DNA from: Sphagnum magellanicum | Lineage: Eukaryota > Streptophyta > Sphagnopsida > Sphagnales > Sphagnaceae | DNA: 64,000 nt | Direction of reading: 5' to 3' | NCBI GenBank assembly: GCA_021904315.1 | Contig: CM038911.1 | Coordinates: 3,102,501 to 3,166,500, forward strand | In this document: positions 1-10,250 of the stretch, piece by piece | Numbering within the stretch: position 1 is the first letter of the stretch | How the letters are laid out: every line of letters starts with the position of its first letter | Position numbers and translations under genes: made by a program | Notes under the pieces: generated by a model | Told to the model about the DNA's origin: nothing | What the model saw: the letters and a program-made list of their open reading frames with translations, nothing else | Database searches by the model: none

Positions 1-2
1 TC

Positions 3-157
3 TGACAATTCAGCATCCGTTTTATATATAGTACTGCACACAAACGGAGCACGCGCGTAATTATGTAAGCAGAATGAAATTTCTCAACCTTCAATGTCAA
101 GATGATGTCAAGTGTGATTGACTGTTGAAAGAGGACTGTGCAGGCTCGGGGCTATTG
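3..157 (-). repeat. Left arm of inverted repeat: inverted copy of the germin-like promoter
   Basis: This segment is the reverse complement of 3085-3235, with about 10 mismatches over 150 bases (roughly 93 percent by eye). It includes an inverted TATA box (22-31) and the upstream promoter bases. The arm reaches the window edge, so it may continue outside. The simplest reading is the promoter of a second, divergently transcribed germin-like gene lying left of the window. A transposon arm is an alternative. Confidence 0.85.
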
Positions 158-839
158 TGTTTAGGGGTTCCAAGCAACTGACCTGGAACTTTCAAGGAAC
201 CTACTTGGAACTAGAACTAAAACCAAAGATAAACCAAAACTGGACCTAGGTTACATGTTTTTTGAAAAGAAAATGTAAGTCTAGAACCATGGCTAACGAA
301 CTAATAACTAAAAGTTTTGGTATGGGCTACTTGAAATCGGATGATATAATTTATTGGTAATGTATGGTAGTATAATCCATGTTTCAATTACCTTACCCTA
401 GGGTCAATTTTAAAAATAAATAATGCTTAAAATAGTGAAATGAATTTTTTTGAAAATATGAAGTTGAGTTGTGGAAAACCATCATAATTATCTCCAGCTA
501 AAATCTATATAATTTCACTCCTTGAACGACAATATGATAGTAGATCATGAAATAATAATAAATTCAAATTTGCAAAAACGAATTCATGTTTTGAAAATTA
601 ATAATAATTTGTTTTGTCAATGTGGAAATGGACCTTAGGATATGGTAATAACTTGATGGAGGGGGTGCCTCCCAAGTTCAATAAATATTCTTTTTTTTAG
701 GGTTTTTGGTGTGGTGAGCCAGTTTTGATTGGTGCATCACCCAGAAAAATAAAGTTGAATTTATGGAGTCTCCCTAAAGTAGAAGGTTATATTTTGAAGT
801 CTGGCTTGGTTCTTTCCCTTTGGTGCACCTAATAAGTGA
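158..839. other. Intergenic, no gene seen
   Basis: The stretch is AT-rich without a convincing coding region. Bases 165-300 are rich in GGAAC/GGTTC-like words (ccaagc, ggaact, tctagaacc) that resemble the block at 4860-4950 in style. I could not place these in a known repeat family. Confidence 0.5.
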
Positions 840-1135
840 TAGGAGGACAACATTTTTCAAAACATACATGGGATAAAAATGAGATACTATTGGGAACATG
901 TTCAGGCACCGATTGGAATCTTAGAGGACATGTTGCAAACGTGATAGGAACAAGGAAAAAATGAAAAATCCCTTCCAAAGTTCCCTAAACCCAAAAGGAC
1001 AAAATCAGGGCCCCTTCAGTGCATGTGGAGTCTTTCCATTGGCCACATAAAAAGTTGATTTTTGAAATGGTTTGTCACCATTTTCAACCTAGCTACACTA
1101 ATCGAAGGTTGGTGGAATATGAGTAAGTTTTGGGT
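840..1135 (+). repeat. Diverged direct duplication, copy A
   Basis: This block matches 1345-1630 in the same order and orientation. Shared pieces include atgaaaaatccct, aacccaaaag, an attggc-containing stretch and a caccatttncaac stretch. Identity looks roughly 65-75 percent by eye, so the duplication is old. No conserved protein frame was recognised in either copy. Confidence 0.55.
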
Positions 1136-1332
1136 ACTTATTGTTGCTTCTATTCATTCCCCACAATTTTTTTTGCCTTGAAGGAGCCATTTGGTTGGCC
1201 CATCACCAATATGTTTGAAACATGGGGAACTTCACAACATAGAAACCTGAATATACTTCCCTTCTCAAAATAAATACATGCTTTGTCATGCTTCCCTTTG
1301 CCCTCTGTCACACACCTTTAACTCCTTTACAA

Positions 1333-1371
<39 letters not shown>

Positions 1372-1372
1372 T
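1333..1372. repeat. (CT)n(TA)n compound microsatellite
   Basis: About twelve CT units run directly into about eight TA units. The tract sits at the start of copy B of the direct duplication. Confidence 0.95.
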
Positions 1373-1630
1373 GGGTTGAGTGATGGCTGAACAATATGGG
1401 ATGAAAAATGAGATGCTAGATGTCTTAAGAAAGAAATTGTTAGCCTGGGAACACATTAAGAACAAAGCAAAAATGAAAAATCCCTCTACCCCACTCCCAA
1501 ACCCAAAAGAAACAAAAACTTGCTCCCCAGACTGCATGCTGAGCCTTCACATTGGCTCGCATGAAAGTTTTATTCTCAAAACTGTTGATCACCATTTACA
1601 ACTTGGACTAATACCCATTATAAGTTTGGG
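1345..1630 (+). repeat. Diverged direct duplication, copy B
   Basis: This is the partner of 840-1135. It contains a 104-codon open frame (1380-1694) that is not conserved in the other copy, so I do not call it a gene. Confidence 0.55.
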
Positions 1631-1699
1631 GTATGTGCTGTACTACCTTTGCAACTTCGACACTAATTTTATGATTTCAGAAATGATGAATTAAAAAAA

Positions 1700-3060
1700 A
1701 ATTATTCATTTAAAAGACCAAATGGTTTCCAAGGAACTTGAAGAATCATCAGAAATATTCTATTTTCGAAATGAAAATTCCAGAATTAATTAATTATTTG
1801 ACAAATGTGTGTCAAAGTTGCCAAGGTATTATGGGTGATATTATGTAGGCCTTGCTGCTGCTGGTGGTGGACCACTAGTCTCATACTTTCTTGGGCTTTT
1901 TCAAAAACTTGCTTCCTGTGTAAGAAAACCACATATTTTGTCCACACAGCCCATTAGCATGTAGCCAACAAGATGAGGACTATCGCTGAATAGTGAAAAA
2001 TTGGTTAATGCGAATCAGGAAATTCAATCCTGACACCCGCTCATACATCAAATAAGACATTCCACGTAGCACCTTCAGATAGTAGGTAAGTTTCTCTGTG
2101 AGGCCATGCTGGTGTGTCTCCTGGATAGTTCCTTGATTGGGCTCTAGCTAGTGACTCGGTTCTCGTTGAGCCTTCACTTGAATCTATCTGATAAAAGGGA
2201 AATTAATATAGGAAGCGTCATGAGTCATGACCAGCCCTTTTTTTCTGGGGCTAAAAATCGCCAAAAGGCAACAGTGCCCAAATTCTCTATCGAAAATATC
2301 TTTTATTCCTTGGAATCAATTCGCCAGACTGCGCTCCTTTCTGAGGAACGAGTCGCCACATGTATGTCTAGTGCCTACTCTTTTAATGTTCCTGGACAAA
2401 CGTATGGCCAGTCAGGCAAATTATGACTGAGTCTCGTTGGGATACTCGCCAGTACTGCGAAACTTAAAAAATGAAAACAAAATGACGGGTCATGATCAGC
2501 AGTTTCTTTTTCTGGCAAATTGGTGCCGATTTCGCTCTCTCCAGTGGAGGCCCATGCGCCATAACAGGAGTTTTTAACTCCATTTCGCCATAAGTTGTTT
2601 TTTTTTATCATATTTAGGGTGCGAGGTTGCAACCAGTCACAATCAACCCTTTACTCTCTCTTTTGTTATGTAGCTGAAGTTGCCATCATCGATAGAACAC
2701 TTTAGCCAGAATCTGCTACAAACTGCATATGAAAGTCAAAATATTTGTGGATCCTTCACGTTTTTGGCTACATACTAAAACCCAATACGTAAATCTGGCT
2801 ATTTTCAGGAAACAAATTTAGATTTTGTTGAAAATCTGGCTACACAAAACCCAAAAACCACACATTTTAAGCTAGTTTTGGGGGTTAAATGTGTTGTGAC
2901 GTTTTGCACCGTGATCCTAATGTCGGAGTCAACTCGCCCTGGCCCTACTCCACTGCAGATTTGAAGACAACAACACACTGGCCCTACTCATGAACATGTG
3001 CGTTCTAAATGCCAACGCGTGACGATGAATGCGATCCTGGCGCCAGAATCACCCAGCACA
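1700..3060. other. Upstream region of the germin-like gene, no gene seen
   Basis: Short open frames at 2151-2632 overlap on both strands and resemble nothing I know. Two loosely similar pieces (tcatga-c-ag followed by a T-rich stretch and tctgg) lie near 2222 and 2488. The word ctggctac recurs near 2760-2860. GC content rises towards 2900-3480, as expected for a promoter. Confidence 0.45.
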
Positions 3061-3100
3061 ATATCCCCGAACCTGCACACGCCATATCCCCGAACCTGCA
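3061..3100 (+). repeat. 19-bp tandem duplication at the edge of the inverted-repeat arm
   Basis: The word atatccccgaacctgcaca occurs twice in tandem, separated by a few bases. The left arm has only one equivalent (near 140-155). This small duplication therefore followed, or marks the breakpoint of, the larger inverted duplication. Confidence 0.8.
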
Positions 3101-3235
3101 CAGTCCTCTTTCAACATTCAATCACACTTGACATCATCTTGACGTTGAAGATTGAGAATTTTCATTCTGGTCACATAATTACGCGTGTGCTTCGTTTGTG
3201 TGCAGTACTATATATAAAACGGATGCTGAATTGTC
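3085..3235 (+). repeat. Right arm of inverted repeat: germin-like promoter
   Basis: This is the inverted partner of 3-157. It ends just after the TATA box of the germin-like gene and about 245 bases upstream of its start codon, so the duplicated unit includes the core promoter. The two arms are separated by about 2.9 kb. Confidence 0.85.
3209..3219 (+). promoter_or_regulatory. TATA box of the germin-like gene
   Basis: The sequence tatatataaaa lies about 260 bases upstream of the ATG at 3480. Transcription would then start near 3240-3250, giving a 5' leader of about 235 bases. The same box is preserved in the inverted copy at 22-31, which supports its importance. Confidence 0.65.
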
Positions 3236-3479
3236 ATACATCCAACACCACCGGCATAGTATTCAGTGTAGTTCTAAGAGGGGACTTCTGACAGGGATAA
3301 TCTGAGCACTTTCCCACATCTCACACAGGGAATTATCCAGGAGCTCCAGCTTGTACTAGTTCATACACTCAGTTACGTAGCCAGACATACTCTCGTCAGG
3401 TTTGCCAACCCAGCTGCACTAGATCTAGAGTTACAACTGATTTCCACAAGTCACTGAGCTTTCACAGTAAGCTGCAGCC

Positions 3480-4428
3480 ATGAAGATTTACAGTACTGAT
3501 CATCCACGCTCCTACAGCGGCCAGGCTTGGAGCTCACTGTGGGGTGCAAATCTCGTGCATCATGTGTTTGCGTGCACTGCTCTAGCATTACTAGTCATTA
3601 TGGCTGCAATGACGTCGACCATGGTGCAAGCCTCGGATCCAGATCAATTGCAGGATTTCTGCGTGGCAGATCTGTCCCCCGCCAATCCTGTAAAAGTCAA
3701 TGGCTTTCCTTGCAAGCGCAGCGCAAATGTTACTTCCAAAGACTTCCTCTTCACGGGCCTCCGTACAGCTGGTAATTCGCTATTCCACATAACAGCTTTC
3801 AACTTTGCCATTACAAACATGTTTATATAATTGGCCAGCACGTCACAGATGATTGCTTTTCTTATATGCTAGTCCAGCTCATGATGTACCGATCGCATTC
3901 TAACACGACTGAAAATTTAACACTCATGTCCCATATCTTGCTGAATTGGGCCATTTGGTGATGTATTGAACAGCGAATGTCTCTACCACCGGTATAAAGG
4001 CCTCCGCAACGTTTGCAACTGTGTTCGAGTACCCAGCTCTCAACACACTCGGCATCTCCCACGTCCGACTGGATTTCGGTCCCGGGGGAGTTATTCCTCC
4101 CCATACCCATCCTTTGGGTTCGGAGACATTGTACGTGCTGGAAGGCACCATTTACACGGGATTTGTGAGCTACGAAGGTGTGCTGTACGCAGAAACCCTG
4201 CAAGTGGGAGACATGTACGTCTTCCCAAAAGGCACTATCCATTTCCAAATCAACGTAGGTACTGGACATGCCGCTTCCTTGAACGCTCTGACTTCGCAGA
4301 ATCCTGAGTTATTGTTTGTAGCAAATCAGTTGCTGGGGAGCAACATCCCCGATGCAGTGCTGGAGACGTCCCTGGGAATAAATGCCAAAGCGCTCAAATA
4401 TCTCCAAGCCTCTCTTCCTTCCGTGTGA
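3480..4428 (+). CDS. Germin-like protein (cupin), two exons
   Basis: The coding exons are 3480-3771 and 3974-4428, joined across a 202-base GT-AG intron in phase 1, giving 248 residues. Residues 28-50 form a hydrophobic signal segment preceded by an unusually long n-region of about 27 residues. The mature protein probably starts near SDPDQLQDFC at residue 52, giving the usual germin size of about 197. C61 and C78 are the conserved disulfide pair. Cupin motif 1 (G...HTH...E......G) supplies H141, H143 and E148. Motif 2 (GDMYVFPKGTIHFQIN) supplies H187. All four manganese ligands are present. NVT at 83 and NVS at 99 are N-glycosylation sites, the second made at the splice junction. Germins are secreted apoplastic hexamers. 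Some have oxalate oxidase or superoxide dismutase activity, and the sequence does not decide which applies here. The start has a good context (gcagccATGa). Confidence 0.95.
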
Positions 4429-5282
4429 CTTGGTATTTGTGGACTAGAGTCTACTTCCAAGCTGTGCATGAAAGAGTCAGCTGGCTGTAATCTCTACTAC
4501 TTCTTCAATTTTGTTGCCTGTGTGACCTTACAGATTTCTACAACACCAACCTTGCAAGTGTTGAGCAAGAGGTTTTATTTATTTATTTATTTATTTAGTC
4601 AAGAATTTTGGAATTTTGCGTTTTAGATCATGATGATGAATCATGTAATTTGTTCAAACAATCATAAAAATATTTGAATTTTTTTTTGCCTTACATGTTC
4701 ATGGTTATAATCTTAATTGTTGTGACTTCAAAGATTAGAATTTATGTCAAATTTGAATGTACTTACATCTAAGAAAGCGTCTCAAATTTTATGGTGCCCA
4801 AAGAAGACTTACTTGGTTTGTACCAATGGTCAGCGGTTACCTGATTTGGTTAGTTAGATTTGAAGGTTCCAGTTCTAGACTTTCATATAAAGTTTAAACC
4901 AAACTGGAATCGGGTTTGATTTTTGGACCCACAGTTTCGGAACCAGAAGCGGTTCAACTGAAATTTTTGAAGTCAGACCTTGAATTTGGGTTCCCATTTT
5001 TATTTCAAAAAACTAGAGCCACGGGTTAATTGAAGATTAACCAGTGGGTCCTGGTTTGCTTGAGTGTCCAATCTTTGGTATGGTATTGGGTGTACATTTT
5101 GTATTAAGAAAGTCCATGTTAAGGACTGATTTTGTTGGTGTTATTACTGTGAGAATTAAAAATTTGATTATCAATTATTAATGTCAAGTAGAATGATCTT
5201 GGAAAATTCAGAGGGGGTCATGGCAAAGAGACCAGCCTACGCAATTTTGACACTTATTAGTGACGGCTACTGACTGAGCTAG
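4429..5282. other. 3' flank of the germin-like gene, no gene seen
   Basis: The 3' untranslated region probably ends near 4650-4680, where AT-rich signals such as caatcataaaaat occur. A (TTTA)n microsatellite lies at 4574-4598. Bases 4860-4980 contain several ggttc/gaacc words of the sort also seen at 165-300. I see no coding region. Confidence 0.5.
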
Positions 5283-5850
5283 GAGGAAAGCTCCAGGGGG
5301 GATGTATTGCAAGAAGGGAATGGAAAGCTAAAGGGTGAAGCTGCTCTGGTGGTCCCAACTTCAGGTGATCACCATGAACCTCATGAAATTGTTGGTCCTT
5401 TAAGCGCCTGCACCTTAGTGACAGATGGAAACCTGAAGTCTCTCCATGGGAAAAGATCAATTGTGCTGATTAGACCTTATAGAACATGGAAAAAACAGTC
5501 AACGTGGCCAGGAGCCAAAGGACCATGTAAACCCTATTGAGACTCAGCAGCATGTGAGTGCAGAAAAGACCCAGGTGAATCTAAAGGTTGATGATAAGGT
5601 GGAAAATGTCAATGATCTTGAAGCATAGGAGATAGTGAAAAGGACTAAACTTAGTAAGTCTGGTGGGAAATCCAAGACAAAAGGGTCCACAATGGACAAA
5701 GCAGTTGTGACCAGAACGGAGTCAAAGGAGAAGGGGGTAAAGACAAGAGCTCGAGGACCAGTAGATGATGTGGACTTGGGTGATGAAGTGCAGAAGGGGA
5801 AAGAAAGTCAAAGAAACATAAAGGTAGAGAGCCAGCAAATAAGGTATTGA
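5283..5850 (+). other. Lys/Glu-rich coding-like stretch, possible N-terminal part of the SUVR pseudogene
   Basis: Two open frames (5307-5540 and 5635-5850) encode basic, low-complexity protein rich in Lys, Glu and Ser. The first contains GKRSIVLIRP. SUVR-type histone methyltransferases have long, poorly conserved N-terminal regions of this composition ahead of the pre-SET domain, and the stretch lies 0.5 kb upstream of such a domain in the same orientation. The link is inferred from position and composition only. A stop-rich gap separates it from 6381. Confidence 0.3.
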
Positions 5851-6380
5851 AGATTAGGGATGTGTCTGAGGGCGTTGTCAGAAATGTTTAAAAGGTTTCT
5901 TAGAATTCAGATGTGACATTTTTAAGCATATTTTCATGTCACAAGTTTGACTGCATTCATGCCTTACATGTCTAGAACTTGGGATACCTCAAAGGATTCT
6001 AGATGCATAGAAGGCTAGGTTGTTTAATTGGTTCTTGTGATGCAATCGTGGTTTTTGATTGCAAATATGGTAGTTCAGTATGAAATAGAAGAGACACCTA
6101 AAAATATAGGTTTGGTTACTGGTAAGATGTGCCAGAATGCCTCTGATATATCACCAAAGTGCATTTTGTTGCAGAATGATAAATCATAGTGCCCTGAATT
6201 TTGTCATTTTTTCCACATTGCCTCTATGGGATCTCATTTGCATTTAGGTTGAAGATGAAAATAGGATTGGTGTTGATTATGTCCAGCAAATTTTGGATTA
6301 GCCATAGGTCCTAGAAAAGATAATTGACAGCTAAATTTCAAAGATTTCATTAGGCAAACTTTGTCTGATTTTAAAAGCGT

Positions 6381-7738
6381 GTGTGGTTGCAAAATATAAA
6401 TTTAGAAAGCCAGGAGTCTTGGCAAAATCACCTTTGGGATTTGAATGGAGGATTAGAATCTATTCATGTCTCTATCAACCCTCAAGAAAACATGCCATTG
6501 CCATCTGCTTTCATTTATATAAGAAACAACATTATTAGTCAAGTTGTGATATATTTAAGTAGGGATGTTTCTGAGTATTCTATAGATGACTATTGTTCAA
6601 GTTGTCATTGTCATTCCAACTTTGTTGTACCCACAAGTGGTTCTAATTGTGCTCACCAAATAGATGATCATGGGGAGTTTGCTAATATGCTATCTAGATT
6701 GCTCAAAGAACAACTTTTAATAAGGTTTTCATTTTACATTACTAGTTATTTCAAATTTGAAAGATGCAGCTTAAGTGTGTTAGAAACATCACTAGTGTGG
6801 TTGAAGTTGTGACATGTGTTATGTGCATGACCTCAATGCCTTGGTTTGGTTGAAGTTGAAAACACCAAATATTGCACAGTGGGGACATGCATTTTGTCTA
6901 CTAATAGAGATAGGGGACAACAATGCAAGGGCCATGTTGAGGTTAGGAATTTATCTAGGAGTGCAACAAGTTGTGTGATTGCAACATGGATTATGGGAAT
7001 TGAGTAGTGCAACAAGGGATGCACTATCATCTAAAGGTATAGTGAACTCTATCTTCCATAAATTCTCTTCATTTGTTTTGATCTTTGAAGGTCTCTTCAA
7101 ATGATATAGGCATCACATATTCTAAATTGTGACTTTTTGTTTTTAAATTTTTTGGGCAAACAAAGAAAAGGGTTGAGGGGATCAGAAAACTAGAAGACCT
7201 TCCGACTAGTGCATTTGTATTTGAGTCTGTGGGTGAAGTTGTGACGAATACTAAATTAATGCGACAAGTCCAAGATCATTAGAAAAATGGTGAATCTACC
7301 TACCATTATGGAATGCATTTAGATGTAGATTGGGCCTTTGAAATGATTACTAATGATGATTAAACATTATGCTCAACACTATGGGATGCGCAACACTATG
7401 GGAACATTTCAAGATTCCTAAATCATAGATGCCAAAACGCAAACTTGATAAACATGCCTATCAAAACTGACAACCAAGTTCCATAATATTATCAAGCAAG
7501 TTGTTGATATAATCTTGTTAGTTAATCATAGAATATCAACATTGGCATTATGTGCAAAGGAGTTTCTGACATACCCACACTTGGATGTTTTATATGTGTA
7601 GGTTACATTCTTTACTTGTTGCAAAGTCATAACATGCAAGGAATTAACTTGGGACTATGGAATTGACTTTTCCAACATTTTCGGTGGCATGTAAACATTC
7701 ACATGTTGTTGTGACAACGCATACTATAAGGGTCATGG
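6381..7738 (+). pseudogene. Decayed SUVR-type SET-domain histone H3K9 methyltransferase
   Basis: Four exon-like blocks follow the family order. Block one (about 6381-6715) is pre-SET, with LPSAFIYIRNN, the cluster DDYCSSCHCH and HGEFANMLSRLLKEQ. Block two (about 6870-7036) has QQCKGHVEVR, then CDCNMDYGN and VVQQGMHY in another frame, ending at a plausible donor aaag|gtatag. Block three (about 7160-7490) has KLEDLPTSAFVFE, VGEVVTNTKL, HYGNISRFLNHRC and NANLINMPIK. Block four (about 7600-7738) has FFTCCKVITCKELTWDYGID and a post-SET remnant TFTCCCDNAYY. Introns of roughly 100-150 bases remain, so this is a duplicated gene rather than a processed copy. It is dead. There are in-frame stops within GN*VVQ, NDD*TLC, VP*YYQ and GGM*TF, and at least one frameshift in block two. 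The AdoMet loop GKGWG has become KKRVEG, and the third post-SET Cys is missing. The catalytic-core words NHRC and TWDYGID survive. An active homologue probably exists elsewhere in the genome. Confidence 0.85.
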
Positions 7739-7859
7739 AGTATAATTGCATGTGTAAGCGGAGCCCATGTAAGTTACCCTAGCCTTGAGTTCACAATCAA
7801 GGCGAGAGTTGGCAAAGGTGCCAAGAGTGAAGCCTAGGAGTCACATTTCATGCTCCTGA

Positions 7860-8690
7860 AAGTGTAGGAAAGTGTGAAGGAATGAACCCCCACACTCCCA
7901 AATGAGCTCCCACTTTGGGAGTTGGAGTCCTAGTGGACTCCCAAATTTTTAGAAGGTGATTACAAAGGTCAAAACACATTGGATTGAAGAGTTACTTATA
8001 TTGTTGGAAAGTTCTTGGAATGTAGATGTCAAAAATGGGTTCGCATGACCCATTTGGGCACTTAAAACATAAGTTATGGCCAAAAGAAAGGTCAAAAATC
8101 AAATTGTCAATTTGGCAATTTGACTCCCGACCACTAAAAGTCAAGAATCACCCTAATTTCCTTGCGTGTAGGTGGCATGCCACATACTGTTGAAAAGCTC
8201 TCAAGGGCTACAACTTTGCTTCAGACCTCACCTCAATTGGAGGTCTTCACACAAAATTATGGGCCTCCAAAGTCAAAGGAGTCCCAATTTCGAAAATTTC
8301 AAGACTCCAACTTGGGAGTCCTAGGACAAAATGACATTTGGGTGCTGGCTCCATGGCTAGGCACAAACAACATTATAAGGGGGAAGGTGGTGGCTTCCCC
8401 CAAGTCCGGGCTGTGATGAGTTTTGTGAATCTGTGTTTGCTCGTGGCTTGTCCGTGCACCAAAAGTGCTCCAACTACGCATTAACCAACTTGTTGTTTGG
8501 TTCGTGCAAGTCCATGTGAATAATTGAATTACTTGTCACTCTTCCTAGTCCCCATCTCAAAGCTCCAGCACGCCCCTTTACCCCAAAATGCTACAAGCCA
8601 AGGAATATGCCCCAACTCCTTATCCTTATGTTGTTTTCACCTTAGACTCACATTTGAGTCTATCAAAGAACTTGGGGGTGCATCATATGA
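7860..8690 (+). repeat. Dispersed repeat R1, copy 1 (LTR-like)
   Basis: This copy shares an ordered series of words with 16635-17500 (inverted) and 30395-31200. They include the palindromic gggagtc...gactccc block, tttgactcccgaccactaaaagtc, gccatttgg/acatttggg, a ggtggtggctt-type stretch followed by gtccgggc, and cctagtcccc. No coding capacity is seen. Size, lack of genes and dispersal suggest a solo LTR or a non-autonomous LTR-related element. This copy has lost most CpG and looks old. Confidence 0.6.
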
Positions 8691-9120
8691 GGTGGGGTAT
8701 CTATACATAATTTACATATGTACTTACATGTAATATTTTTGGGGTGTAGATTTTGGACATTCATGTAATCTTATGTTAAACATGTGATACAACAGTATAC
8801 AATTTAGTGTACATGGGTTACATTTTGGTACATTTTACTTTACTTTAAGTACTATGTTGTACCAACTGACTATAATTACTACAACACTACATTGTTATTC
8901 TTTCTTACAAGATGTGTTGACATTCTATAGTTGGAGAATAATTTAAATAGCTTAGAAAAGTGTGAAAATGATAAAATATTCTTACAAATTAAAGTAGTTC
9001 ATGTGATGTTGTAAGAAAAATTGGTCGGAGAATTTGAATGTAAAATTGATCAAACCTGATCAATGAAGATATGTGGCAGGTTCCAATGTGGAATGCAACA
9101 TCATAACATCTACAAAAACA
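8691..9120. other. Intergenic, no gene seen
   Basis: AT-rich sequence rich in tttacat/tgtac words. There is no coding or repeat structure that I can support. Confidence 0.5.
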
Positions 9121-10250
9121 ACCTTTCAAATATGCTTCAAGGTTGTAATGTGACCGAACAGCAGGTCACCTCACTGGTGTGAACACGGCATGTTTTGAGG
9201 TTTGCTTTTTGATTTATTAGCCGTCTTTTTTGCAGCCGGAATCTCTCCATTACTACTGCAGACGTTGCATGGGGAGGTTTCTCTCTTTGTTGGGCTGTTA
9301 TGGAGTGTAGGAAAGAGGCGGCGCCAATGATGGTGAGGGATGGAGCTGCATTGATGAGGGGAGGTGGCAGGAAGGAGGGCGGCAAAAGGACAGGGGGCGG
9401 TGCTGAGCTGATAGCTGGGAGGTCCAGACGAATTCATTGGCAATGTAGAGATGAAACGGAGGTAGAGCTATAGAGAGCTGAGGAGAGATATTCAGAGCAG
9501 ATTTTTGAGCAGAACTTAGCTGGTCGTTGTAATCTTTCCGTTGTGCCAGCGACTTGGCCAGGTAGCTTTATAAAGGACTCATGAAAGGATAATTGCCGAG
9601 GTGTGATGAGGACTGGAAGGATCCGAGTTATAGAATTAGGGTGCATTTTGCATGAAAGTGAGTCTGTTCGAGTAACTTGAGGGGTCTGGGTTGCAGTACC
9701 TTGCATTTGAGACGTTGGTTGTGGTCTGAGTGAGTAGCAAAGAGCAAAGGGGGACCCCGCAGGTGGAAAGAATGAGAGCATCGAATGAGGGCGTAGAAAG
9801 GTTTTGAAACTAGCAAAGCTACTGATCATTTTGCATGAGAGTGCGTCTGTTCGAATAACATTGGCAAGCGTGGTGTAAACTGTTCAGAGTCGGGTGCTTT
9901 CAGAGTGCAATTTGGACTAGAGGGAAATCCAGTCGTAGGTCTCTGGTTCAGCAAATGTGAAGAAAAGCATGCATTGTAACATTCTGTGGGGAATCAGGTT
10001 AAAGGTTCAAAGGATCGAGTGAACACTGAGAGCTCTGACCTCAAGGGCCATACCTTAATTGATGTTTGATTTTTTACGTATACTCTGGAGCTAGAAGTAT
10101 TGTGCTCTCTGGAGATTTTTATGAATGGCAAGGTGCAAGTTTTGATTTCAGCTTTTCTGTTCTGCTGATCTGTGAGTGTGTGAGTTTTCTTGTCCAAAGA
10201 TCAGTGACTGCATATGGAAATTGATTAAGTCCACAATAGTGGTCAGATTC
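9121..10250. other. GC-enriched low-copy-looking island of unknown role
   Basis: GC and CpG content is clearly higher than on either side (for example ggcggcgccaatg near 9320). There is a TATA-like box agctttataaagg near 9560. Two short plus-strand frames start near 9326, and longer open frames of 82-131 codons lie on the minus strand (9137-9829). None resembles a protein I know. A 39-bp direct repeat (gcattttgcatgaaagtg...ctgttcgagtaac) occurs near 9641 and again near 9827. The island could be a gene 5' region, a gene fragment or a young insertion. Confidence 0.35.

Noticed and set aside
3527-3775. 82-codon overlapping frame inside germin exon 1
   Set aside because: It is a shadow frame of the germin coding sequence with no domain of its own.
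3862-4307. Open frames opposite or overlapping germin exon 2
   Set aside because: They are shadows of the real exon, whose cupin motifs are complete in the plus-strand frame.
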